Shown here: positions 35,140 through 42,200 of the stretch, piece by piece
Layout of the letters: every line of letters starts with the position of its first letter
Position numbering within the stretch: the first letter of the stretch is position 1
From: JAENVU01 sp963801105
Lineage (GTDB): Bacteria > Actinomycetota > Acidimicrobiia > IMCC26256 > JAENVU01
NCBI GenBank assembly: GCA_963801105.1
Contig: CAWDDH010000003.1
Span: forward strand, 620,001-684,000
Length of the DNA stretch: 64,000 nucleotides
Reading direction: 5' to 3'
The notes under the pieces: model-generated
Told to the model about the DNA's origin: nothing
The model's input: the letters and a program-made list of their open reading frames with translations, nothing else
The model's database searches: none
Program-made: the position numbers and the translations under genes

Positions 35140-35169
35140 GAACGGGCCGCCCCGGAGGGCGGCCCGTTC
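35140..35169 (-). terminator. groEL terminator hairpin
   Basis: Perfect 13-bp arms (35140-35152 and 35157-35169) enclose the loop CGGA. It lies 24 nt past the groEL stop on the minus strand. Confidence 0.75.
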
Positions 35170-35192
35170 GGCGTGCAGATGGTGCCGAGGGA

Positions 35193-36833
35193 CTAGAAGT
35201 CCATGCCCCCCATGCCGCCCATGTCGCCACCGGGCATGGCCGGAGCGGCTTCCTTCTCGGGCTTGTCGGCGACGACAGCCTCGGTGGTGAGGAACAGAGC
35301 CGCGATCGAGGCTGCGTTCTGGAGCGCCGAGCGGGTCACCTTCGCGGCGTCGATGACGCCGGCCTTCACCAGGTCCTCGTACTCGCCGGTGCCGGCGTTG
35401 AGGCCGTTGGAGCCCTTGAGACTCCGGACCTTCTCCACGATGACGCCACCCTCGAGACCGGCGTTGACCGCGATCTGCTTGAGCGGCTCCTCGAGCGCAC
35501 GAGCGACCAGCTTGGCGCCGGTCGCCTCGTCACCCTCGAGCGTCTTCGCGAGGTCGAGCACCTTGGCCTGGGCCCGCAGCAGCGCGACACCACCGCCGGG
35601 CACCACACCCTCCTCGACCGCGGCCTTGGTGGTCTGCACCGCGTCCTCGATGCGGTGCTTCTTCTCCTTGAGCTCCACCTCCGTGGCCGCACCGACCTTG
35701 ATGATCGCCACGCCGCCGGACAGCTTCGCGAGGCGCTCCTGGAGCTTCTCGCGGTCGTAGTCCGAGTCGGTGCTGTCGATCGCGGCGCGGATCTGGTTGA
35801 TCCGACCGGCGACGTCCGAGCGCGACCCCGAACCCTCGACGATGGTGGTCTCGTCCTTGGTGACGACGACCTTGCGGGCCTTGCCGAGCAGCTCGAGGCC
35901 GATGCCCTCGAGCTTGAGGCCGACCTCCTCGGAGATGACCTGACCGCCACAGAGGACCGCCATGTCCTGGAGCATCTCCTTGCGTCGCTCACCGAAGCCG
36001 GGGGCCTTGACCGCCACGGACTTGAACGTGCCGCGGATCTTGTTCACGACGAGCGTGGCCAGGGCCTCGCCCTCGACGTCCTCGGCGATGATCGCCAGCG
36101 GACGACCCGACTGCATGACCTTCTCGAGGACCGGCAGCATGTCCTTCACGGCCGAGATCTTCGAGCTCACGAGAAGCACGTAGGCGTCGTCGAGGACGGC
36201 CTCCATGCGCTCGGGGTCGGTGACGAAGTACGGGGAGATGTAGCCCTTGTCGAAGCGCATGCCCTCGACGAGGTCGAGCTCCATGCCGAAGGTCTGGCTC
36301 TCCTCGACGGTGATGACGCCGTCGGTGCCGACCTTCTCGAGCGACTCGGCGATCATCTTGCCGATCTCGACGTCGGCGGCCGAGATGGCCGCGACGTTCG
36401 CGATCTGCGCCGGGTCGGTCTTCACGCTCTTGGAGACCGTGCGGATCGAGTCGACCGCGGTCTCGACCGCGGACTCGATGCCCTTCTTCAGAACCATCGG
36501 GTTCGCGCCGGCCGCGACGTTGCGCAGGCCCTCACGGACCATCGCCCAGGCGAGCACCGTGGCCGTCGTCGTGCCGTCACCGGCGACGTCGTCGGTCTTC
36601 TTCGCGACTTCCTTGACCAGCTCGGCGCCGATCTTCTCGTACGGATCCTCGAGGTCGATCTCCTTGGCGATGGATACGCCGTCGTTGGTGATCGTGGGCG
36701 CGCCCCACTTCTTCTCGAGGACGACGTTGCGGCCCTTCGGGCCGAGCGTCACCCGGACGGCGTCGGCGAGCTTGTTCATGCCCGCTTCCAGCGACCGGCG
36801 AGCGTTCTCGGCGTAGGCGATCTGCTTCGACAT
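35193..36833 (-). CDS. groEL: Chaperonin GroEL (60 kDa)
   Basis: A 546-residue chaperonin subunit that folds proteins in a double ring. Landmarks include GAELVKEVAKKTDDVAGDGT and the Gly/Met-rich ending GGDMGGMGGMDF. There is no groES beside it, so this is probably one of the two GroEL copies typical of actinobacteria; the GGM tail is of the housekeeping kind. Two CIRCE operators upstream indicate HrcA repression. GGGGG lies about 9 nt before the ATG and a strong hairpin follows the stop. Confidence 0.97.
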   Translation of the reverse strand: MSKQIAYAENARRSLEAGMNKLADAVRVTLGPKGRNVVLEKKWGAPTITNDGVSIAKEIDLEDPYEKIGAELVKEVAKKTDDVAGDGTTTATVLAWAMVREGLRNVAAGANPMVLKKGIESAVETAVDSIRTVSKSVKTDPAQIANVAAISAADVEIGKMIAESLEKVGTDGVITVEESQTFGMELDLVEGMRFDKGYISPYFVTDPERMEAVLDDAYVLLVSSKISAVKDMLPVLEKVMQSGRPLAIIAEDVEGEALATLVVNKIRGTFKSVAVKAPGFGERRKEMLQDMAVLCGGQVISEEVGLKLEGIGLELLGKARKVVVTKDETTIVEGSGSRSDVAGRINQIRAAIDSTDSDYDREKLQERLAKLSGGVAIIKVGAATEVELKEKKHRIEDAVQTTKAAVEEGVVPGGGVALLRAQAKVLDLAKTLEGDEATGAKLVARALEEPLKQIAVNAGLEGGVIVEKVRSLKGSNGLNAGTGEYEDLVKAGVIDAAKVTRSALQNAASIAALFLTTEAVVADKPEKEAAPAMPGGDMGGMGGMDF

Positions 36834-36888
36834 TGCGGCGTACCCCCTGGGGGATCGAGGACGGGGTCGATCGGATCCGATTGATCCG

Positions 36889-36915
36889 TTAGCACTCGGG
36901 TCAATGGAGTGCTAG
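36889..36915 (-). promoter_or_regulatory. CIRCE element 1 (HrcA operator)
   Basis: TTAGCACTC, a 9-nt spacer and GAGTGCTAG match the CIRCE consensus TTAGCACTC-N9-GAGTGCTAA in 17 of 18 positions. It is 56 nt upstream of the groEL ATG, overlapping the likely promoter. Confidence 0.93.
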
Positions 36916-36921
36916 CCCATG

Positions 36922-36948
36922 TTGGCACTCGCGATGCCGGAGTGCAAG
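36922..36948 (-). promoter_or_regulatory. CIRCE element 2 (HrcA operator)
   Basis: TTGGCACTC, a 9-nt spacer and GAGTGCAAG form a second, weaker CIRCE (15 of 18 consensus positions). Only 6 nt separate it from the first. The remaining gap to the sulfotransferase gene (36949-37089) holds no other feature I can support. Confidence 0.85.
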
Positions 36949-37089
36949 TTGGTCTCGGGGGCGGGCCCGGGCACGCCCACCCCGCGGGGGCGGAGCCCCG
37001 GAGGTGACACCGCACGGTGGTTGCACCGGTCTCGGGGGCATGCGAGCCTCCCGTCGAACGGGCCCGAACGATCAGGAGACGACCCCCGG

Positions 37090-37818
37090 ATGCTGGTATC
37101 CCGCGTGGGCCTCCGTCGGTTCGCAATCCTGTTCCCCGGTCGCTCGGGCGGGACCTTCCTCGCGAGTGCGCTCCAACAGCATCGCTCGATCTCGCTCCGG
37201 ACCGAGCCGCTCACGGCATCCCAGCACCTCGGCAGCGACGGGCAGGCCCAATGGATCCGCCAGTACCTCCGGGGTCCGCTGGTCGGGACCCATCGCGCCG
37301 TCGGGCTGACCACGAAGCTCGGCGACATCCTGGACCCGGACATGACCGCCGACGTGCTCCGAGCCCTCGACACCCGGATCGTGCTGCTCGAACGGCGCAA
37401 CGACGTGAAGCACGCGATCTCGATCATCCGGGCGCGCGCGTTGAAGGACAGCACCGGGAGCTGGAACCGACGCTCGCCGGACCCAGGCCTCGGTCCGATC
37501 GCCGTCACCCCGGAGGACTTCGCGCTCCGCCTCGAGCGCAGCCGGGCCCGCAAGGCTGCCACCGCCGCCTACGCCGAGGGCCTCGGTCTCGCGCTGCTGC
37601 GGATCGACTACGCCGAGCTGCTGACCGCGCCGGCGGACACCTTCGCACGGGTCTTCGAGTTCGTGGGCATCTCGCCGGCCGTGGTGACCGGCGAGACGTA
37701 CAAGGTCACCAGTGACGATCTGCGCGCGTCCGTGCGGAACTTCGACGAGCTGCGCGGACACTACGTGGGTACCCCGCTCGAGCCGATGTTCGACGAGGTG
37801 CTGGTCCCCGGCCCCTGA
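37090..37818 (+). CDS. Sulfotransferase-family protein
   Basis: A 242-residue PAPS-dependent-type sulfotransferase. The 5'-phosphosulfate-binding loop is FPGRSGGTFLASAL near residue 13, followed by a helix with TEPL; the 3'-phosphate region is less clear, though VLLERRNDVKHAISI near 100 is the likely strand and RxxD segment. Related proteins sulfate cell-envelope glycolipids or carbohydrates, but the acceptor is unknown. The frame is open upstream; the ATG at 37090 is the first codon at the family N-terminus, with AGGAG about 12 nt before it. Confidence 0.8.
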   Translation: MLVSRVGLRRFAILFPGRSGGTFLASALQQHRSISLRTEPLTASQHLGSDGQAQWIRQYLRGPLVGTHRAVGLTTKLGDILDPDMTADVLRALDTRIVLLERRNDVKHAISIIRARALKDSTGSWNRRSPDPGLGPIAVTPEDFALRLERSRARKAATAAYAEGLGLALLRIDYAELLTAPADTFARVFEFVGISPAVVTGETYKVTSDDLRASVRNFDELRGHYVGTPLEPMFDEVLVPGP

Positions 37819-37855
37819 GCCGGTTTCGGGCGGGGCCGGAGCGTGGACCGAGGGT

Positions 37856-37861
37856 TAGGGT
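37856..37861 (+). promoter_or_regulatory. -10 hexamer TAGGGT, leaderless start
   Basis: TAGGGT lies exactly 6 nt before the GTG of the DtxR-like gene. Confidence 0.62.
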
Positions 37862-37867
37862 TCGGGC

Positions 37868-38527
37868 GTGGCCGAGATGCACGATGCGACCGAGGAATAC
37901 CTCGAGACCATCCTCGAGCTCGAGGAAGAGGGCATCGTCCCCATCCGGGCCCGGCTCGTGGAGCGGCTCGGCGTCTCCGCCCCCGCGGTATCCGAGCAGG
38001 TGAACCGGCTCGTCGGCGGTGGCTACACCGAGCTGATGGACGACCGCAGCCTGCGTCTCACCGACAAGGGCCGCACCCTCGCGACATCCGTCGTCCGTCG
38101 CCACCGTCTGGCCGAGCGGCTGCTCGTCGACGTGATCGGCCTCGAGTGGGAGAAGGTGCACCGAGAGGCCGACCGTTGGGAGCACGCGATCTCGGCCGAG
38201 GTCGAGGAGAAGCTGGTGCAGCTCCTCGGCGACCCCGCGACCTGCCCGCACGGCAACCCGATCCCCGGCGCACGCCACCCGGCGAGCAGCGCCGACCACG
38301 TGATCCTCGCGGACGCAGTACCCGGCCACTTCCGCGTCGCGCGGATCAGCGAGAAGCTCGAGCTCGACGACGCCGCGCTGGCGTTTCTCGCCGGCGCCGA
38401 GCTGGTCCCGGGCCAGGAGCTCGATCTCGTCGGCTCCGGCGCCGCGGGGCCGACCGTGCACACCGGATCGGGCGAGCACGTGGTCGCGCCCGACCTGGCC
38501 GGGCTCATCTGGGTCGCGGCCGCCTAG
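37868..38527 (+). CDS. DtxR/IdeR/MntR-family metal-dependent repressor
   Basis: A 219-residue metalloregulator. The N-terminal winged helix (1-65) contains RARLVERLGVSAPAVSEQVNRL and the dimerisation/metal domain (65-140) carries RRHRLAERLL and the CPHGNPIPG metal-site segment. An SH3-like FeoA-type domain (about 150-219) ends the protein, as in IdeR. It probably senses Fe(II) or Mn(II). The neighbouring genes on the opposite strand are an FTR1 iron permease and a cupredoxin lipoprotein, and a palindrome with DtxR-like half-sites precedes that permease, so iron uptake is the likely target. Confidence 0.92.
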   Translation: MAEMHDATEEYLETILELEEEGIVPIRARLVERLGVSAPAVSEQVNRLVGGGYTELMDDRSLRLTDKGRTLATSVVRRHRLAERLLVDVIGLEWEKVHREADRWEHAISAEVEEKLVQLLGDPATCPHGNPIPGARHPASSADHVILADAVPGHFRVARISEKLELDDAALAFLAGAELVPGQELDLVGSGAAGPTVHTGSGEHVVAPDLAGLIWVAAA

Positions 38528-38552
38528 CCCGCACTCACGGCGGCCTCGACGG

Positions 38553-39224
38553 TCAGCCGACGGTGAACGAGCCCGTCATGCCCTTCTCGGCGTGATCGTC
38601 GATCCCGCAGCGGACCTTGTACGTCCCGGCCCGGGACAGGGTCAGCACGACGCGACCGGTGTGCCCCGGCTTGGTCGGTCCGACCTCGCCGATCGCCTTC
38701 CCGTCCGGGCCGAAGACCTCCATCTCGTGCTCCTCGGCCGGCGCGTCGTTCTTCAACGCGAACTCGACCGTCTCACCCTTCGCGAGCTTCACGCCGTCGA
38801 TCCCCTCGTACGCGTAGTCGATCGCCTTCACGTCCACGGTCTCGGAGGGCTCCGCGGTCGCGGCGCCGCCCGCGCCCGTCACGGTGATCTTCGTACGGAT
38901 GCCGTCGCCCTTCATCCCGGGCTTGCACGCGATCTCGTACCGGCCTGCGGTGAGGTCGACGTTGAAGCTGCGGGTCGTCCCGGGACCGACGTTCTCGACC
39001 TCGCCCTTGACCTCGTCGCCGTGGGCGTACACGTAGACCTCGGTGACGTCACCGCCCGCGTTCTTCACCGCGAACGTCGACGGCCCCGCAGGGATCGCCG
39101 ACTTCGCCACCTGGCACGCATCGTCGGTCGAGGTGATCGCGATCGCGCCCTTCGTGTCGTTCGACGAGCACCCGGCGACCAGGGTGGCGACGAGGACGAA
39201 CGGCAGGACGAGGGCGGCGCGCAT
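38553..39224 (-). CDS. Double-cupredoxin lipoprotein, EfeO-type
   Basis: A 223-residue secreted lipoprotein. The signal peptide ends in VAGC. The first domain (about 28-115) has the EfeO-type cupredoxin pattern with ACQVAKS and YEIACKPGMKGDG. The second (about 128-223) is a classical blue-copper fold with ligands His in EEHEMEV, Cys and His in RCGIDDHAEKGM, and that Met. Canonical EfeO has one cupredoxin plus an M75 domain; the M75 part is missing here. It lies 41 nt downstream of the FTR1 permease gene with AAGGAGAG before the ATG, so it probably presents or oxidises iron for import. Confidence 0.88.
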   Translation of the reverse strand: MRAALVLPFVLVATLVAGCSSNDTKGAIAITSTDDACQVAKSAIPAGPSTFAVKNAGGDVTEVYVYAHGDEVKGEVENVGPGTTRSFNVDLTAGRYEIACKPGMKGDGIRTKITVTGAGGAATAEPSETVDVKAIDYAYEGIDGVKLAKGETVEFALKNDAPAEEHEMEVFGPDGKAIGEVGPTKPGHTGRVVLTLSRAGTYKVRCGIDDHAEKGMTGSFTVG

Positions 39225-39265
39225 CAGAGCTCTCCTTCGGGAACGGGAATGGGGACCGGAACCGG

Positions 39266-40150
39266 TCAGGTGGGGGACTTCGTCGCGATGACCGCGCTCG
39301 CGCGACGGTCCCGCTCGACACTGGGCGGTGCGGCACCTGCGTCCACCGTCGGACGGCCAAGGCCGCGGACGAACAGCGCCATCACCGGGATGAGGTACGC
39401 CCACCAGACGACGACGTCGACCACGGTCGGCTCGGGCGAGAAGTTGAACACGCCCTTCAGGATCGAGCCGTACCAGCTCGTCACCGAGTACCACGACGTG
39501 AAGTCCCACGCCGTCGCGGCACCGAAGGTGATGATCCCTGCCTCCTGCAGGTCGTGCACCGCGTAGCTGAGCACGCCCGCGGCGACCACGATCAGCGCGA
39601 TGCCGGTCCACGTGAAGAACTTGGCGAGGTCGATCGCCACGGCCCGCCGGTAGATCAGATACCCGAGCACGCCCGCGCACCCCAGGCCGAGGACCGCGCC
39701 GAGCAGCGGCTGCGTGCTCGAGCCCGTCGCCTGGGCGTTGGCCCAGAGGAACAGCGCCGTCTCGAGCCCCTCGCGCCCGACCGCGACGAACGCGGTGAGC
39801 AGGAGCGCGCCGGTGCCCATCGCGAGGGCGGCGTCGATCCGCCCGTGGAGCTCGGTCTTCATCGAGCGGGCCGCCCGGCGCATCCAGAAGACCATCCAGG
39901 TCACGAACCCGACGGCCACGATCGAGAGGAAACCGCCGAAGGCCTCCTGGGCCTCGAAGCTCAGCGAGTTCGAGGTGAAGGTGAGGATGGCGCCGAAGCC
40001 GAGGCTGAGCGCGACCGCGGCCCCGATGCCCGCCCAGACGGGGGCGAGGCGGTCACGGCGGTCCATCTTGACCAGGTACGCGACGAGGATCCCGACGACG
40101 AGGGCGGCTTCGAGGCCCTCGCGGAGCCCGATCAGGAAGTTGCTGAGCAC
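39266..40150 (-). CDS. efeU: FTR1-family high-affinity iron permease (EfeU)
   Basis: A seven-helix membrane permease of 294 residues for oxidised iron. Both REGLE motifs are present, LREGLEAAL near residue 9 and GREGLETAL near 125, which bind Fe(III) in the membrane. With the double-cupredoxin protein downstream it forms an EfeUO-like importer; no EfeB peroxidase is in the window. The GTG start is preceded by GCGAGG about 8 nt away. A palindromic operator covers the promoter region. Confidence 0.94.
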   Translation of the reverse strand: MLSNFLIGLREGLEAALVVGILVAYLVKMDRRDRLAPVWAGIGAAVALSLGFGAILTFTSNSLSFEAQEAFGGFLSIVAVGFVTWMVFWMRRAARSMKTELHGRIDAALAMGTGALLLTAFVAVGREGLETALFLWANAQATGSSTQPLLGAVLGLGCAGVLGYLIYRRAVAIDLAKFFTWTGIALIVVAAGVLSYAVHDLQEAGIITFGAATAWDFTSWYSVTSWYGSILKGVFNFSPEPTVVDVVVWWAYLIPVMALFVRGLGRPTVDAGAAPPSVERDRRASAVIATKSPT

Positions 40151-40168
40151 AGTGCACCTCGCGATTAC

Positions 40169-40182
40169 TAAGGTGCACCTAA
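40169..40182 (-). promoter_or_regulatory. Palindromic metal-regulator operator upstream of efeU
   Basis: TAAGGTGCACCTAA is palindromic except for one pair. Its arms match the DtxR/IdeR half-sites TWAGGT and ACCTWA, but with 2 nt between them instead of 7. It lies between a possible -10 box TAAGTT (40181-40186, minus strand) and the efeU GTG. A second AGGTGCAC half-repeat is at 40152-40159. The DtxR-like protein encoded at 37868 is the natural candidate binder. Confidence 0.65.
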
Positions 40183-40256
40183 CTTAATCGGCGAGCCGTG
40201 GCGATGTCAACCCCGCCCGCCGAAGATGGGTCGGGCGGGCCAGGTGCCCCGGCCCG

Positions 40257-40532
40257 TCAGCCGCCCGCGACCGCCGGGACGATGCTGACCGTCTGCCCGT
40301 CGGCCACCGCGGTGTCGAGCCCGTCGAGGAACCGGACGTCCTCGTCGGCCACGAACACGTTGACGAACCGCCGGAGGCCGCCGCTCTCGTCGAACAGGCG
40401 CCCCCGGAACCCGGGGTGCGCGGCCTCGAGCGCATCGAGCACCTCGGCGAGGGTCCCCGGCTCGAGGCCGACCTCGCCGGCACCGCCGGAGAGCTCGCGC
40501 AGCTGGGTCGGGATGCGGATCGTGACTGTCAT
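40257..40532 (-). CDS. MoaD/ThiS-family sulfur-carrier protein
   Basis: A 91-residue ubiquitin-like protein ending in Gly-Gly, the residue activated to a C-terminal thiocarboxylate in MoaD, ThiS, CysO and HcyS. The fold marks are VTIRIPTQLRELSGG at the start and FVNVFVADEDVRFLDGLDT in the middle, closest in style to CysO/small-modifier proteins. It is downstream of a SAM-I-controlled ThrC-like gene, with a small overlapping ORF between, and not beside molybdenum genes. A role as sulfur donor in amino-acid synthesis is therefore more likely than in cofactor synthesis. GAGGAG precedes the ATG. Confidence 0.88.
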   Translation of the reverse strand: MTVTIRIPTQLRELSGGAGEVGLEPGTLAEVLDALEAAHPGFRGRLFDESGGLRRFVNVFVADEDVRFLDGLDTAVADGQTVSIVPAVAGG

Positions 40533-40645
40533 CGTGTCTCCTCTTGGCCTCCGGGCCGGGCCGGAGGGGCCCCGCTCGGCCGGGTGATCGGCGGTACTTC
40601 GGAGTGGAGGCCTCGCTCACGGGTCTCCTGGTCCTCCCGGATCAC
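40529..40645 (-). CDS. Possible small ORF between thrC-like and moaD-like genes
   Basis: A 38-codon frame fills the gap exactly: its GTG overlaps the thrC-like stop (GTGA) and its TGA overlaps the moaD-like start (ATGA). The product would be polar (begins VIREDQETRERGLHSEV) with a Pro/Gly-rich end. About three quarters of third positions are G or C, somewhat below the neighbours. A perfect hairpin (40548-40567) lies inside it, next to the moaD ribosome site. It could be a real coupling peptide or an untranslated spacer. Confidence 0.4.
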   Translation of the reverse strand: MIREDQETRERGLHSEVPPITRPSGAPPARPGGQEETR

Positions 40646-41880
40646 GCCAGGTCCTCGGGATCGAAGGCCGCGTGGAACGCGTCCAGGGTCGGGGAGATCG
40701 TGGCCGTCGGACCGACCTCGCCCACCACCGCGTCGAGCGTCTTGAGCCCGTGCCCGGTGATGTACGCCACCACGCGCTCGTCCGGGCGGATGTCCCCGCT
40801 CGCGGCGCGCTTCGCGAGCGTCGCGATCGTCACGCCGCCGGCGGTCTCGGCGAAGATCCCCTCGGTCCGCGCGAGCAGGCGGATCGCGTCGACGACCTCG
40901 TCGTCGGTCACGGCGCCGAACCCGCCACCGGTCTGGCGGACGGCGTCGAGGGCGAAGTACCCGTCGGCCGGGTTCCCGATCGCGAGCGACTTCGCGATCG
41001 TGTCCGGCTTCACCGGCTTGATGGTGTCGGACTCCCCGATCCACGCGGTAGCGACGGGCGAGCAACCGAGCGCCTGCGCGCCGGTGACGCGCACCTCGGG
41101 GGTCTCATCGAGCAGGCCGACATGGTGCAGCTCGTCGAACCCCTTGCGGATCTTGGTGAGCAGCGACCCGCTCGCCACCGGGACCACCACGTGGTCCGGG
41201 GCCTGCCAGCCGAGCTGCTCCGCGGTCTCGTACGCCAGCGTCTTGGAGCCCTCGGCGTAGAAGGTGCGGATGTTCACGTTGACGAATGCCCACGGATAGC
41301 TGCCGGCCAGCTCGGCGCAGAGCCGGTTCACGTCGTCGTAGTTCCCGTCGATCGCGACGACGTTGCCGCCGTACACGGCGGTCGTCACGATCTTGCCCTG
41401 CTCGAGGTTGGCCGGGACGAAGACGAAGGACCGCAGACCGGCGTGCGCCGCGTGCGCCGCCACCGCGTTGGCGAGGTTGCCGGTCGACGCGCACGCCGCG
41501 ACCTTGAAGCCGAACTCGAGTGCCTTGGAGAGGGCGACCGCCGTCACCCGGTCCTTGAACGAGTTCGTCGGGTTCGTCGTGTCGTTCTTGATCCAGAGCT
41601 CGCCGAGCCCGAGCTCGGCCGCGAGGCGGTCAGCCCGCACGAGCGGCGTGAAGCCCGCGCCGAGGTCGACCGCGGGGTTGCGGTCCACCGGCAGCAGGTC
41701 GGCATAGCGCCAGATGCTGAGCGGACCGGTCGCGATCTTCTCGCGACTGACCGACGCCCGGATCGCGTCGTAGTCGTAGGTCACCTCGAGCGGGCCGAAG
41801 CACCACTCACAGGTGAAGATCGGGGCGACCTCGTACTCGCGGCCGCACTCCCGGCAGCGCAGGGTCTGCACGTGAGCCAT
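40642..41880 (-). CDS. thrC: Threonine-synthase-like PLP enzyme under SAM-I control
   Basis: A fold-type II PLP enzyme of 412 residues. An N-terminal zinc ribbon (CRECGREY and CEWCFGPLEV) is followed by the PLP lysine in NPTNSFKDRVTAVA near residue 110, the substrate loop CASTGNLANAVAAHA and GSLLTKIRKGF. By family it converts O-phosphohomoserine to threonine. The leader carries a SAM-I riboswitch, which normally governs methionine synthesis, and a sulfur-carrier gene follows. O-phosphohomoserine sulfhydrylation to homocysteine is thus an alternative. The ATG at 41880 has AGGAGAG upstream; the frame is open further, but through the riboswitch leader. Confidence 0.9.
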   Translation of the reverse strand: MAHVQTLRCRECGREYEVAPIFTCEWCFGPLEVTYDYDAIRASVSREKIATGPLSIWRYADLLPVDRNPAVDLGAGFTPLVRADRLAAELGLGELWIKNDTTNPTNSFKDRVTAVALSKALEFGFKVAACASTGNLANAVAAHAAHAGLRSFVFVPANLEQGKIVTTAVYGGNVVAIDGNYDDVNRLCAELAGSYPWAFVNVNIRTFYAEGSKTLAYETAEQLGWQAPDHVVVPVASGSLLTKIRKGFDELHHVGLLDETPEVRVTGAQALGCSPVATAWIGESDTIKPVKPDTIAKSLAIGNPADGYFALDAVRQTGGGFGAVTDDEVVDAIRLLARTEGIFAETAGGVTIATLAKRAASGDIRPDERVVAYITGHGLKTLDAVVGEVGPTATISPTLDAFHAAFDPEDLA

Positions 41881-42012
41881 CTGTTCTCTCCTGGTCTCCG
41901 GAGCGGTCTCCCGCTCGTTCTGCTCGGCGCGCTCTGGCTCGGACCTTCCGGTCCTCGGTTCGAGCGCCTTCGAGCGGGTGACCGGGGAAACCGGTGGACC
42001 CACGCTCTGGGC

Positions 42013-42114
42013 TCTCTCATCGTTCGGGCATTGGCACCTGGCCCCCCGGGGTCTCCGGGGTGCTGGTTGCCGCGGCGTCGTCGGGCCCGTCCCTCAGCCG
42101 CTCTGGATGAGCGC
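42013..42114 (-). promoter_or_regulatory. SAM-I (S-box) riboswitch
   Basis: Read on the minus strand, the aptamer has P1 arms CTCATC (42111-42106) and GATGAG (42021-42016), the core AGAGCGGCTGAGGGAC, then GGGCCCGACGACGCC, GCGGCAACCAGC and, after the P3 hairpin, AGGTGCCAATGCCC. These match the conserved SAM-I core element by element. It lies about 135 nt upstream of the thrC-like ATG. The expression platform (41881-42012) has several hairpins but no T-run; GAGCGG-GAGA-CCGCTC stands beside the ribosome site, so control may be translational. The remaining gap 42115-42186 shows nothing else. Confidence 0.93.
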
Positions 42115-42186
42115 GTGAAGCGGAGATCGTAGACGACGCGGTCGGCGGCGGCGCAATGCATTGACCGGCCGGGTCGGGACGGGCCC

Positions 42187-42192
42187 TACGCT
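42187..42192 (+). promoter_or_regulatory. -10 hexamer TACGCT upstream of gpgS
   Basis: TACGCT ends 8 nt before the gpgS GTG. Confidence 0.5.
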
Positions 42193-42200
42193 GCGGGCCT

